A DNA stretch of 64,000 bases from Timema cristinae (taxonomy: Eukaryota; Arthropoda; Insecta; Phasmatodea; Timematidae). The position numbers and the translations under genes were made by a program. This document shows positions 44,130 to 57,445 of this stretch, one piece after another (position 1 is the first letter of the stretch; every line of letters starts with the position of its first letter). Where the stretch lies: assembly GCA_039000515.1 (NCBI GenBank), contig JBCFYV010011164.1:32975021-33039020 (forward strand), given 5' to 3'. The notes beneath the pieces are model-generated. The model worked only from the letters and a program-made list of their open reading frames with translations, was not told the DNA's origin and ran no database searches.

Positions 44130-46455
44130 GGGGTCTGATTAGTGACACTTAAACCAAAATTATTTTATAGTTTCCACGTATAAAGAAGAGTTTCTGTTCT
44201 TATTTATCATCAAATTTAACTAAAGAGTCAATTTATCGATTTGAATGAGGCTTATTTTTATGATATTTATAATCTTTCAGGAAGGTCAAAAATATATGTA
44301 TTTATAGAGCTGGGTTGTGAAAATAAAACCAATACAGTTGATGATTTTTCATCAAGGGGTTATCAAGGGTGGATGTCTATTTCAAAACGAAGGAAAAATA
44401 ATTTCTGGAGATAATTCAAACTTAAGTTCAAAGAGAAATGAAAACTATTTTTTGTTATTGGCTCGTATTCACATAATTAATTGAAAAGTGTTTCTTTGGG
44501 TAGCAATTATCACACAGGTAGCTTTACACAGCCTTATTTGATGTTTTCTTAAATGTATATAGATATTAATTTAGAAAAACAGAGGACTTCTACCATTAAA
44601 AGGTGGTTGCAATTGCACAGTGGTGAAGGAAATTATCTTAAAAAATATAATGTATATTTGTGTATAAACACTGTAACTCAAAGTCCAAGAATAATTACTT
44701 AATTACTTTGTGAAACTTAGAGGTGTGCAATTCAAGCGTTCCCTCAACCTCCTCTTTACCTGTAGCCAAAGATAAACACCTAAGCCATTACACCACCGGT
44801 CCAGGTGAATCCAAAACCAAGACACTTAGAGAGATGAAACCATATAGGCTTATTTTTAGAAACCCGAAGGGAATATTCTGGAGAATTTATTTTTACTTTA
44901 GAGAGCATAAAATCTTAAACCACTATTTCGGGTAGCTCATAAAGCAATAAACATTAAAAATTAAATCTTGGTATGCAGTTTTAGAGATACTTGAGAATGT
45001 GCATACAAGAAGGTTGGCTTTACTCTGGCATATTGTGAGTCCTACATCTTGGACTGCGTTATCACTAGATAAATTATCTCTAAAACTAAAAATAACTGCA
45101 AGCTGAAACTTGGCATAGTTTGTGTACTCGTGTACTTATTTGGATGTTTTCACCTTTGGTATACCTTACTTTACTTTACTTTACCACATGCTGAAATTTT
45201 AACACTTTAAACCACGTGACTACTTTGTAGGATATCTTTAAAACTAATTAGAGTTTGACAAAGCTTTATAAGAAAGCGAGAGAAGAGGAGCCCCCAGAAA
45301 ATATTTAATGTTGGGGATATCTAGAAACTATTTAGCGGATAAGTTTATCGTATATATATATATATATATATGTGTAATTTTTATAGTTAAATTAAAGGGT
45401 TTTTCACAGTATACTGTATTTCTAATCAAAATATACAAAATTTTATTACTTATTTAGATGGTTTCCTATTTAAGCTATCAGTATATATTTATTTTAGATT
45501 TTGTGTGATTACAAATTAAAATTTCCACCCACCAATCAAAATGTGGTTGGATAAAATTTGCCCATGTTATCCCTTCCTACATAACAGTACGTCATCAAGT
45601 TATTAAAATTGTTCATGAAATGTTGTGACAAAAAATAGATTTAACTGGGAGAGATTTCTCAACGTAAATATTCATCAAGTGACTTGAAATACTGGGGTTC
45701 AAATCCTGTAAGGTGTATCATAATGTTAAGTTTATGTAAGAATGATTTGGTTATTATGTAGAGGTGACTTGTTTTATAACTAATTGGAGAAATATGTATG
45801 CTCCAAAATATAGTTGGCAACATGGTTCAAAATGTATAAATTAATAGAGAAAGACTAGGTGGGTGAATTTGAGTTTCGTATGCTGCATCCTCATGAAGAG
45901 AAGAGGTACAAAGATTATCGAGCCAAGGCCTGACTGTTATTCATAATAAGTGGCTACATTTCTTTAAATTTAAAGCCTATTTAAACATGTAATACAAATA
46001 CTAACATTGTGTTTTTTTATAGTTGATGAATACTAGGTATATATTTTACATCCTGTACTTAGGTAACTTAGTTAGATATATAAATTTATTTCATATTAAA
46101 ACATTGGCTAGCTCTAAACTATCATTGTCACACACAATACAAGTTACTCAAGATAAACATTTATATTACATTTATTTGTTGATAAATCTATGAACAATTT
46201 TCTCTTTCACTTTTTAATTTGTGGTTACTTAACAATGTTTAGAGATTAGTATCGTCTCTCTTTGACTGTACCCGTAAAAGTGATAAAGTCAATAATTACA
46301 TGCTATTCTCAGAAATCCTATTTTTAAAATATTATGTATGACTTTTTTTTTTGTGAGATTAAGTCTAGATTATATAAATACATATTAAAATGTTGATTGC
46401 TTATTTTTTCCCTAATTAAAACTTACTAAGCCTTTTAATTTGTACAAACTTTACT
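44130..46455. other. AT-rich DNA, no gene seen
   Basis: A tRNA-5'-half-like sequence on the minus strand (ggaccggtggtgtaatggct, about 44778-44797) has no matching 3' half. Small (TTTAC)n and (TA)n runs occur near 45165 and 45351. Nothing else is recognisable. Confidence 0.35.
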
Positions 46456-46905
46456 TTATTCCAACCCGCATTGGTGATGATGTGGTTTAAAGCGTCAGTT
46501 TTGTAATAGATGGGACTAATTGTGAAGATGTGGCTGAAGCTCGAACGTCTGTCTAGGGAATATTCTTTGGTTTTCCATACGTACTCTATCACTATGGCTA
46601 TAAATATTAACTTTCTAGGATAACGAAATCAAATTTCTCCCTACATTATCTCCGTATCCCTAAATTTTATATTGATTCCAGTAGACCAAGACGTCATTCT
46701 CACTTAGTATGTTTTCTGAAGGATGGAGTTTCGTGGTCATATAGTGACTGGATGTATTGAGTGTGCTTACCTTAATGGTTTAACACTCTTCCTTCAAGTA
46801 AAAGTGGACACATTTTCTCTATATTCTCCCTCACTCAGTATTGCCAGATTTGTATAAATGCGTATTGCCCGGATGGATAGAAAGATGAGGACCAAAACAA
46901 AAACA
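46456..46905 (+). mobile_element. Two SINE family 1 remnants in tandem, very diverged
   Basis: First: aacccgcattggtgatgatg, tggtttaaagcgtcagt and gctcgaacgtctgtctag (46.46-46.65 kb). Second: tcgtggtcatatagtgactg, then tggtttaacactcttccttc and tgcgtattgcccggatgg (46.70-46.89 kb). Only the order of traces supports the calls. Confidence 0.4.
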
Positions 46906-47330
46906 CTTATCATTATGGATGGCTCTTTAGTTGTTGCAAAGGTAAGTTAGTCTTGACAGGACTGTACTAGTAAATTGTCTCCAGTGATTCAGTAAGAAAC
47001 TTTCTTTTTAAAAAGCAATACGTCATATATTCGTTCAAAAAAATTATTTCGTGTGTGGTTGGTCAAATATGCAGTGTAAATAAAGTAAAGGTTTACTAGT
47101 GCAGTCCTGCCAAATTCTTATTCTCCTTGGCAACTACCAACGCACGAGCATAGCCAGCTTATTATTCATAGTTCTTTAGATTTATTAGTTTGAAAAGGAC
47201 TACGTTTTGAATGTTCCAAATAAATATTATAAGATTGCACATAGGTCGATGTGGCCAATCAATGACTGAGTTGGTCATGGCCACTTTTACCAGCAACTCC
47301 CACGGTATTAATCTATGTATTTTTGTCACA

Positions 47331-47815
47331 CACACACACATTTTCCTCGCCACTCAATTAAAGCAATGTAAATATATACTGAGGTAGAATATATTTACTA
47401 CTTTTACAACACGTACAGTCATCAAATAGAATAATTTCTCTCTCTCTCTCTAATTTTGACGAATATAGATCCTCCTTCCTTCTCCCCCCCTCCTCCGCCC
47501 TCCCCCCACCATTTTATACGTTCTCATTTATGTAGTGTTGTGGAAATTGAATGGAAGGCAATGTTTGACAACAACGAAAAGGATATTATATATCCCTCCC
47601 CTACATATATCTTCCCTTCTTCACCCTCTTCTACTCTGAAAGCAAAATTGTTATTAACCCTCTCTAGGTAGTAAAGCCGTGTGTATTTATTAAGCATATA
47701 AGGTAATCCACCAATGTACATACAAAAATACAGTTTTTTTCTAACAGTATTTTACAAAATACATAGCTTCACAAATATATATATATTAATGTATATATAT
47801 ATATATGTATGTACA
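47331..47815. repeat. Cluster of simple repeats
   Basis: (CA)n near 47330, (TC)n near 47436-47452, a C-rich run at about 47470-47512 and (TA)n at about 47775-47805. Open frames 47456-47671 and 47524-47721 are composition effects across this cluster. Confidence 0.75.
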
Positions 47816-47819
47816 CAAA

Positions 47820-49475
47820 GAAATATGTAACATAGTGGACATCATAAATATTTGTTATAGCTTCAACTTATATTCACCAGCATGGGTATCTTTTTTCTGA
47901 CTTTAGTGTCCAGTGTTTGTTCATAACACAGGACATATAGTTTTACAAGTTTTATTTTCAAAATAATGTTTTTGTTTTCCATTTGGCCTCCAAGGAAATG
48001 TCTGATAAGTTGATTTTCATTCTAATTACACGACTCGCTTCTCTACAGAAAGAAAAGGTAAACAATATTGTGTTAAGACACGCGATTGAAATAATCACTT
48101 ATGTTGCTTTAAAGTTTGATCAATGTTTAAATAACCAAGAGTGATTATTGCTTGACGTGAAAATCATATTGTTTTCTCGATTAACTATAATCAAATACAT
48201 ATATACTATTTTTATTCCACTTCAGCGTGTGTAAAAAGTCCCATTGTTTATTAAAAAAATTTAATCTGATTTAATAGCCCTAAATTTACCGTAGCCTCTG
48301 TGCGTAGGTATGAGTACACCCTTAATACTTTTTCAAAAAATTGGCGGAATTTTACGGAAATTTATATAAACTAATGTTTCCCAATCCTTTTGTTTAGTTA
48401 TAGAGTATAGAGTATAGAGTATAAGAGTAATCTCTTAATTACTTACTTATTCTATGGCATTAGGAATTTTTAAGTTCATTACCGCACTTACAAAAGTAAG
48501 TCACATAAACCTATCCTGAGCTAGTTACTTGACCAGGACCAAATTGAAATATAATTATTTCCCTTCAGAAAACTTAAGCAGATGTTTGTAGAGGGGATAC
48601 CACAAGAACATTAATAATAAAACTATAGCTAATTTTTAAGCCCATACACTTTATTGTTATTTAAGAAAATTACTATCCAAATTAGGGTGTGTCTGTATAT
48701 GTGAAGTGAATTCTTGAGCATATTGAGGGTTTTTATTTGAAATGTTAAATGGAGAAATCATTCGAGATGGCTCTTAGTGTACTCAGGAACACAACCCAAG
48801 AATAATTTGTTCATATTTAATAAGTCTTTAAAATATTAACTCTGATCAAAATAAATTACAATAATTTAACTCTAACCAAAAGACATTAAAATAATTTATA
48901 ATAAAATTAAAATAGAGCAAAGCAGTTTAACATAAATTGTACGAAATTCTGCACGGACCTTCTCACGCCATTGTTTAAAAAATGAAAATATTTATTCTAA
49001 GCTCGTAATATGTGTGAAACGAAATAATATACACTAGCAATCCTGAGCAAAAATTGCGTTATACTTACGTTAAACACTTTTGGCTTCCAGATTTAAATTT
49101 AATGATTTTATTTTTAAAGAAGTCCTCACCTTTGGACAAAAAAAAAAGAAGATCGATATTGGGTCCATATGGGTCAATAATTCGCAATAAAATTTCGACT
49201 TCTGGTTAAAATGTTTGACATTTTATTGGGGGTTGCACATCTTATAGTTTTCGCATTGTTATTACATTCCTCATTTTTAAATAAGACCAATGAAAATGCT
49301 AAATATTGACTTTTGAATCTAAATTGATAGAGAGAGAGTGATAATTGCTGTACAAACATTTAATTTAAGAGGTTAACGAAAAAAGAACATCAACATTTGA
49401 GAGACTTACCTATCTACTTGCTTTATGGAACTAAAGAATTATTGCGTTGAAACTAAAGTAGTATCTCTTTAAAAC
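47820..49475. other. AT-rich DNA, no gene seen
   Basis: Contains a small 10-bp tandem (tatagagtat, three units, about 48400-48422). No other feature is supported. Confidence 0.4.
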
Positions 49476-49479
49476 TAAA

Positions 49480-50520
49480 GCTCACCAAATTGTATTAATA
49501 TATTTGCCAATATCTCTGAAACTATTGGTTTTATAGATCTATATTTCAAATAAAAGTTTACTTTTATTTTTAATGTTAATACTATTTTGCAACGATAAGC
49601 TTTCAATAAAATAAATATTTGCAGAGATAAAGAAATTTCCACCTCTGTAAATCACCCTAAATGTCATTTTCATAGGAAAATGAAAAAAATACTCTTTGTT
49701 TATAATCTTAATCAAAGCATAGATACAAATTTTAATCAAAATCGTTAGAGCCGATTTTGATAAAATTGATTTCTCTTTTCGTTCATGATTAAACTACACT
49801 TAATTGTAGGGTTAAATAGATACACAGATGACTGCATTGCAAAAACACCTTTTAGAGTTCATGGGTTATGAAACTTCAACATCCATCAAAATCTCTGGTT
49901 TTATTGTTGTTACGGTCGCAATACTTGACATTTAAGCATCCGAAAATGTAAATTTATATATATATATATTTGCGTTTAGCTTGAAAATGATTGGTTTAAA
50001 AAAAATGTTTCAAATAAAATATTTGTGTCATAAATAGACCTATATATTTGTAATGATAATTTCATATCTCATATACTTTATATATGTGATAAAAAAATAA
50101 GAATTTATGCTTCAGACCGGAACCCTTAAATTCATTTTACCAAAAAAATGAGAGTAGCCATTTGGTTTATAATATTGATCAATGCTAAGAAATGAAATTT
50201 AATTATAATCGTTAGAGTCGATTTTGATGAAATAATTTTTTTTCTCTTTTTGCCCTTCAGTAAATTACCCTTAATTTTAGTGCTGGATATCCAATTCCTA
50301 AAACTCCTTGGGGTAACCCTATAAAAAAACCTAGATATAAAGTTTTAGCCCGATCAGTAAAATAGTTTAGGCTATAGTCCAAGGTACATAACGATAGACG
50401 GAGATTCAAAAACTACATTTTAATAATTGGGGGGTCATGAAACGTCTACATTCATTAAAATTTTGAGTCCAAATATTTTAATGATCACAATATTCTCTCT
50501 ACCTGTGAGATTATGAGAAA
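49480..50520. repeat. Diverged direct repeat, ~480-500-bp unit, two copies
   Basis: Paired landmarks: atcgttagagccgattttga (about 49741) against atcgttagagtcgattttga (about 50207), and gttatgaaacttcaacatcc (about 49865) against gtcatgaaacgtctacattc (about 50431). Spacing is about 470-570 bp. Short pieces also resemble 34.9-35.8 kb, so this is a dispersed AT-rich family. No open frame survives. Confidence 0.55.
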
Positions 50521-50634
50521 GTAAAAAATAGCATTGTTAGAGAAATATTTACAAATAGTTTTAAAAGTACACTACTTATGGTATATTACAATACTATTTA
50601 ATGTGCCTCATGGGGTAGAACCAGGATACTCTAG

Positions 50635-50638
<4 letters not shown>

Positions 50639-50677
<39 letters not shown>

Positions 50678-50930
50678 TAATAATAATAATAATAATAATT
50701 TTGGCTAAGCATTTTATTAGCCATTTGGGTTAATCTTGTTTAGTTACACTTATATAGAAGGGGCGAGGAAAGCGTGGTTTAAAGTATACATACCCGTATT
50801 TGCGTGGAGAGAGAATATAAGCTATCAAAGAAAAAATACCCTAAATTCAGCCATCTGGGATTCAAACACCAACATCCCCATCACAGGCAATTTAAACTAG
50901 ATTAATTTAGCACGTATTCCAAGTTCCCAC
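50639..50930 (-). mobile_element. SINE family 1 copy with a long (TAA)n tail
   Basis: A (TAA)n run of about 60 bp (50639-50699) precedes a diverged body: cgtatttgcgtggagagaga, gggattcaaacaccaacatc (B-box complement) and ttagcacgtattccaagttc (head). The core tail sequence itself is mostly lost, while its simple repeat has expanded. Confidence 0.75.
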
Positions 50931-50934
50931 CAAT

Positions 50935-51960
50935 TAAGATGATACTTGATCATTCTATAACTCTATGATAGTGGAATGATTCATTAGATTTACTAAGCAA
51001 ACTATAGTATTATGTTTTCCTTAAAATAAAGTAGAAATAAAAAGATATGTTTTAAAAGCAATTTAAATAAAATAAGATTATTTTAAGGAAAATCAAACTC
51101 CATGATTTCTACAAACAATAACCTACCAATAGGGGCTATATTTTTGGGGTTGTTGACTGTATCTACCACTAACCTCGTATATAATCACAATCCCCTTTAA
51201 TAAAATCATATAAATAACAATGGAGACTCAAAACAGCCTTTTTTTTAAACTTTTCATGAAAACAAATGATTTAAATGACAACCTGTATTAGTAAATGAAT
51301 TTTTTTTTTAAGTAGTTGCCCATCGCTTTTATTATCCTCACAATGATCCTAAATGTCGAACATAGCCTTTTGCAGTTAATTACAGAGGATAATAGAAACA
51401 ACGCCGAAGGGCATATTAATTAAACCAAGCTTTGTATTGTGTATTGGTATAAATCTATACTTCACTTTAACACAAATATAGAAGCAATATTAATCTATTT
51501 ATCCCTTTTCATTGGCATCAGTGAGAAATACTGCTTAATTGATTATAAAAATAATATTTACATTTTATCTTCACCTAGTTATTAGTAGAATACGAAATTT
51601 GTTTATTTAAAAAAAAAACTATGTATTTAAAATATTATGACTAAATCTTGAATCGCTCAAAAACAATTTTTTTGCCTTAATTTTGACAATAAATAATGAC
51701 CATCTTTAAAAACTTTGAATAAATTAACAATTTTTAAAATGTGCTACGTTCATAGTTTTCAATTAATTGGTGCGTTAACACAATGGTTATATTCTATTTA
51801 ATTTGCTTGGATCGGAATGAAGACCGTATCTAGAGGAAATGCGTCATTTATTCCAGATTATTTTTGATTTCTTCATTTTTATAGATCCGAACTTTGTAAG
51901 AACTTGACCTCAGTATTTCACTCTGATCACCACGTCTTAGCCTGACATTTAATTTGCGTT
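50935..51960. other. AT-rich DNA, no gene seen
   Basis: No supportable element or gene. Confidence 0.4.
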
Positions 51961-51966
51961 TTGCAG

Positions 51967-52139
51967 CTACTGGTACGGTTGACACGTGTGGGATTATTGT
52001 ATGAAACATTCCAGTTTAAGGAGTCGATAACTGTGGCGTCTTTGATGTTGAAACTTGTCCAATCCTAGAAGCTGATGAGAGTGATGCTGTTCAAGTTGAC
52101 AGTTGTGGAGTAATCGAAGTAGATACAGGGATGACTTAA
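51967..52139 (+). pseudogene. Possible decayed exon with internal repeats
   Basis: Follows a good acceptor-like tttgcgttttgcag. In one frame the codons give VDTCGIIV, then (after two in-frame stops) GVDNCGVFDVETCPILEADE, and later VDSCGVIEVDTGM before a stop at 52137-52139. The VDxCG motif recurs at 51978, 52023 and 52095, with steps that are multiples of three, which suggests a once-coding short repeat. The two stops make it a pseudogene or a chance repeat. The protein family is unknown. The minus frame at 51994-52203 is a shadow. Confidence 0.3.
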
Positions 52140-52204
52140 GGGTCGGGTGAACCAGGTGGCTGCCGGGGCGCCAGCTCAATAGGAGCACCAAACAGAGTAA
52201 CATC

Positions 52205-53305
52205 CTAACCTAACGTAGCCCGGCTTTGATGATAAAATAATCTCCAACCCTCACAACTTCTAACCGAGTAAAACCTGGGGGAAATAGTATAGTTGCTAAT
52301 CATAACAATCGTTCACTTTTTGATACTAGCATGACATTTGAAATATTAGTATAGATTTTATGGTGAATAAAATAGGATATAATGCAATTCATACAAATTT
52401 ATTTTACCATCTTGAAAAAAATTTGCGCCTCAACACTTTTTTTGCAATTATTTTGTAATCTGTTCACTATATAAAATTGTTTCTTATAATATAAAATAAC
52501 AAACATGTGTCTACATTTTTCTTTTAATGCCAAGAGTTTTCGTACAATCTCACAGTGAAAAGCTTGGAGTATTATTTACATTTGTGGAGTTTCCCTTAAT
52601 AATATTTTCTCCCATGCCCAGGTTACGTTAGGATTGGTGTTGCAGGTTTGGGGATTATTTTCATGTTTTCCAAAAATAAATCCTACCCGTGTTCAAAATT
52701 TACCTCGGGCTGCCCGTGAGTAAATATCTGTGAGATTGTGGATTTAGATGTAAAAGGATTATTATAGATTCAAAAATTGATTGTGAATTTGCATGCCCAA
52801 AATTTGACGGGAGTGAAGTTTAAGGAGAAGCTGGTTGTAGTTTTCCGTGTAGATTAATATCATTTGTTTTATTTATACCTTAATAATTACTTATCATTAT
52901 TCCTTATAAAAAGTGTTTACTGTATTCCTTAGTCCGCCTGGTATTGGTCGAAAGCAACATGTATAGTACTAGCCAATCTGCATGGCAATCAAAGTATGAC
53001 AGCCAGTATTATATTTTATTTATTGACTAAATAAATATCATAGCTTGTTTTTGAGTCGTGCCTTTATTGTATAGGTCAACAAAAAAACCAATTGTACCAA
53101 CCTTTTGAGCGCAAGAAGTCTTGAAAATATTGTTTATACAACTAAACAAAGCACCAAAACTAATCAAACATCGTGCGCTCCGTACAACTCAATGTAGCGC
53201 CTTCAACTAACTGTTGTGTACAAAGGCCGGCAAGAGCCATAATCTAATAATCCTATACCTCAGGCCTCGGTTATAGTGCTATCTATTTACTTGGAAATTA
53301 GCGGC
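52205..53305. other. Unassigned DNA
   Basis: No gene, tRNA-like box or transposon end recognised. Confidence 0.4.
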
Positions 53306-53311
53306 TTGCTT

Positions 53312-53937
53312 AGGCTGGCCACACACTAAATGAAACATTTTGTTTTACGTCAAGATTTTTGTTGCAACGTGCTGCAGACGTCTCGACTACCATAACATCC
53401 AAGGAAGCGTTGCACACCACTTGGAACAATGTCGAGAGGCACCTCGAGAAGCCTTTCGACAAAAGGCGGTGCTCCTTTCATTTGACAAAACACGAAACAC
53501 AATTTGAATCAAGCATGTGCCAGGCCCCCGAATTAAATGTAGATTATCGGCCATGTTGTTATTTAAATTATTTTACCAAACTGAGTTTCACTACAAAGAA
53601 ATTAGTGTATATTTTTTGATTTATTGGGTGAACTAAATATTATTTTTCAGGTTGCACATAAAAAAACAGTGTTATCTGCCATAGAAGAATTTTTACTTCT
53701 CCTTTCTCATTAGCAATCATAGTAACCCAAATGTATAAATTCTCTTAAAAAAAACAACTAAACACTGCACTCAAATATTTGATGGCTCACTTACAAAAGA
53801 TGGGAAATCGAACAATTATAACTTGTTGCGAGACAAGATGTCTCCGATGTCTCTATACCAAATACAACGTGATGCGACATTTTACCTTTAAACAAATTGT
53901 CGCGAATCGTTTGTTGCATTTGATGTGTGACCAGCCT
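53312..53937. mobile_element. DNA element with terminal inverted repeats, superfamily unknown
   Basis: The left end aggctggccacacactaaat and the complement of the right end aggctggtcacacatcaaat continue to match through gaaaca/gcaaca, about 26 bp in all. The interior (626 bp total) has a GC-richer patch and an 86-codon frame (53359-53619) without known motifs, plus a 64-codon frame near the right end. No target duplication was resolved. It is most simply a non-autonomous element or a transposon relic. Confidence 0.7.
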
Positions 53938-53974
53938 CAGCCGGTAGCTGCGATCGTTGCGGTGTTCACATAGT

Positions 53975-56200
53975 AAGAGTGGCGTATAGTCGAATCAATA
54001 GCAGTATGACTGCAATATTGACGTGAGCTGTTTCATCATGTCACTGTGAAAACTTTCTTTGGAAATTAATTTTACTAGTTTACTAGTTTAATAATTAAAA
54101 AATATTTTGTTACAATTAATTAGTTAAATTGCAAGTTTTATGAACGAGTATTATTGAATTGAGAAAAAATTGGTTTTTATAGTAAAAAAAAAGCCTCTAA
54201 TAAATTATAGTTTAGTCGTTTGGTATCATTAAATATTGAATGGTAAAGAGGCGTGAGATAAAAAAATAATAATAAGTGAAAGGGAGGCTCGGGCATTTAA
54301 CAAGTTTGTTTGAAATTCGTAAATTAGTTAAAAAGCTAAAAGCGAGACAAAAGTATAGACAAACGAATTTGAGATCTCGTCAGTTTTATTTATCTCTCCA
54401 AGACCTAACTCTAAGGAGTAAGAAAAAGTTCAACGTTTGCTTTATATTTTAATATCCATTCAAAGTAGAAACTCTTTTTAACAAGACAGTACCCTTTTCT
54501 TCTCCACTTTCTCCTTAAAAAAAAAAAGATGGTTTAATACTACTGTGTAGCCGTAGGCTTTGTGAATATCCTTTTATATTAAATTAAATTAAATTAAATT
54601 TGAAATTAAATCTGATACTATATAGAAATGCTGTTTAAATAGGGCTTAGAGAGAGTCTGCTGGCGTATATATTATTCTAGTTATTAAATTAAACTTTAAA
54701 TTTTCAAAGCATTTCTGAATACCAGTAGTACAGTATTTAAAATATCTAATACATATTTTTAATGCCATTCTTTATCTCTCTCTTTATAGTTTATACACAC
54801 ACACACATATATATATATATTTTATATATATATATATATATGCTCAATTACTTGAACGTTCAACATAAAGGTAAATTAAGGCCTAAATTATGAGTGTAAG
54901 TATAGGAACGTGAATTATAGAGGAAGTTCACCTATTTTAACATGGATACAATATTATAAGTTTACGTGGTAGCCATTCCCCTTGAGTGGAGGGCAACTGA
55001 CACAGCCATTTGGTTTTATTCCACAAAACAGATGATAAAACATTGACCTGGGTCGAAAAGATTTTAATTTTATTCACATGGTGATAACAAAAGTTGTTAC
55101 ATAACATTTATGAACCTAGTGGCATTTGATTAGAAACTTTATAAAATAAAAAAGTTATGATTAAATTTTGGGATATCTTTGACAAATATTTTAAAAAAAA
55201 TTGATATCACCGTGAGTAAAATTAAACTATATTTTTATACTGGAATGTTATTTGAATTCTTTTGACAAAAATAATTTTTCGATGTACATTATAAACATTA
55301 AAAATAATTCTTTTCCGTAAGCTACCACCGTGAGGTGGACAAATGAAAACAGGCTACAGTAGAGGATATATCGGGGAGAATGATCTAAATTACACGCAAG
55401 AAGTTTAGAGTGCATAGAAGTGGTGGTAATTGACAGCTAGCAGAAAATTTAAAAAAGGTTAAAAGAAAAACAATTACAAACCATTAATTGTTTGTTGTGA
55501 AATTTTTGACTGTAAGAAGTGTTAATAAAATAATATATGGTCTTTCAGAGCTGCAGGTCATATGGTTTGGCGAATAGATACATGAGAGTAAATCTGGTAG
55601 ATTATGCTTATACATGGTCAGAAAGTTGCTGACATCTCACCTGCTGTCCAGAAATGTAAAACTCAGAATATATACAAAAAAATGATTTTACCGGTTGTTA
55701 TGTGCGTTGTTAACAGGCAAGAGATTTTGGACACGCTTTAATTATCACACAGAAAAACAATTAATTTACGATGAGCCTACCTTTGCGAATGGTAAGAGAG
55801 TACCTGGAGTGATGAGATGATATTTGGGGCGCCTCAATCTTGATTCTTGAGCACTTAATAATTATTTCACACGAGAGAGTTTCATGACTGTGTACCCCGG
55901 GACTAAGAGACGCTTCCACACTTTTTTGTTACCGTTATACTAATAAAAAGCGCGCGGTAGGCGAGCCCAGAGCCATTAAGAGAGAAGGGTCAATATGGTG
56001 CAAACACCTAGTGCTAATGAGTATAATTAATTACAAAAAAAATAGAGAACAGCTGGCTCAGTAGGTATATTCATACTAAACATACTGCTCCCCTTGAACT
56101 ACTAGTTCAATGAATGAGTAGAACAAAAGATACAACAATCATGAAAGAAACAAAAATACAAGATCCAACAGACAAAGAGACAAAAAAAAAGGAGAGATAA
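53975..56200. other. AT-rich DNA; possible 3' flank or LTR of the BEL element
   Basis: Contains (TAAAT)n near 54583-54602 and (CA)n(TA)n at about 54796-54841. I searched by eye for a direct repeat between this region and the DNA beyond 60.2 kb that would define BEL LTRs and found none. Confidence 0.35.
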
Positions 56201-56235
56201 CAAAAAAAGGAACAATATAATTACAATATACAACC

Positions 56236-57445
56236 CTAGTTGAGTGAAAGAGGAAATACTTTGACGACAGGCCTAGACAGTGTTCCCTTTTGGGTGCGCA
56301 GATGGACAACTCATACAATACCATCTTTCCCAGGCGAGGTGGAAGTTACGCGCCCAAAACGCCAAGACAGAGGTGATGTTGGGTTCATGAATGAGGACGT
56401 GCTCTCCTGCTTGTAGATAAGCATTCTGCGTTGTCCATTTTGAGCATTGCAGAAGAGTGTGTAAATACTCCTTATGCCATCTTTTCCAGAAGTGTTGAGA
56501 AAGTTATGTGACTAAATTCCACCTTTTAAATCAGTTGCATTTTATGTCAGACACATTTGTTTCAGATACGGCAACAAGAGTAGAGTCGATCAAGAAGTGT
56601 CCCGGAGTTAGAGCATTTAGTTCGCTTGGGTCAGTTGATAGAGAGAATGGTGGTCTAGAGTTCAACATAGCTTCCACTTTAGTCGTCAAGGTTATGAATT
56701 CTTCTAAGGTCAATATCTGATCTCCAATTACTCTTGAGAGGTAGTATTCGGCACTTTTTATAGCAGATTAACAAAGCCCTTCCTGATGGGGTGCGGCTGG
56801 AAGTGAAATTTGATGGAATTTTGTGATGCAAACTGTTGAAGTTGTTATGTGTGGTCTTGAGCTAGATATTCGATAATGGTTTTCTTCAACTGGTTAAGGT
56901 GACCTATGAAGTTTGTCCCACAGTCCGAATATAGGTCTGAACAGAGCCCTATTCTTGAGACAAAGAGGGTGAGGGCAGCGATGAATGCATCCGATGTAAG
57001 GTCTGTGACGACTTCGAGGTGAACTGCTTTAGTTGAGAAGCAGACAAATAAGCAAAGATAGAATTTAATAGGCTGGAGGCGTCTGAGAGTATTTTATTTT
57101 CACTGAGAATGGGCCTCCATAATCCATTCCAGATTTGAGAAATGGACGTGAGGGAGTAACTAGAGGTTCAGGTAGATCACACATCATGGGAGTTATCAGC
57201 TTTGGTTTGTGGCGAAAGCAACGAATACATTTTAAAATTCGAAGTATAATTGTGCTGCGAACAGAGAAGATCCAGAATTATTGGGACAAAATAGACTGCA
57301 ACAATTGAGGTCCAGCATGGAGATGTTTGAGGTGATGGTGATCAATGATCAGGTTGACAACGTGATGGGATTTTGGTAACACGATAGGATGTTTGGCTTC
57401 ATGAGCCAAATTTTAGTGACTGAGTCATCCGCCTACTCTCAGTAT
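56236..57445 (-). pseudogene. BEL/Pao integrase and C-terminal domain, broken
   Basis: In minus-strand translation around 57.05-56.88 kb the codons read YLCLFVCFSTKAVHLEVVTD and then LYSDCGTNFIGHL, the integrase catalytic core with its second aspartate (family SDNGTNF). The 56531-56713 frame follows with EEFITLTTKVEAMLNSRP and LTPGHFLI. Traces of the C-terminal chromatin-binding-like segment (FWKRWHKEYLHTLL in one frame) reach a stop at 56236-56238. Several stops and frame changes occur between 56.72 and 56.86 kb. Confidence 0.85.

Noticed and set aside
44778..44830. tRNA 5'-half-like sequence on the minus strand (ggtggtgtaatggcttagg)
   Set aside because: No T-arm or 3' acceptor half follows, so neither a tRNA gene nor a full SINE can be supported.
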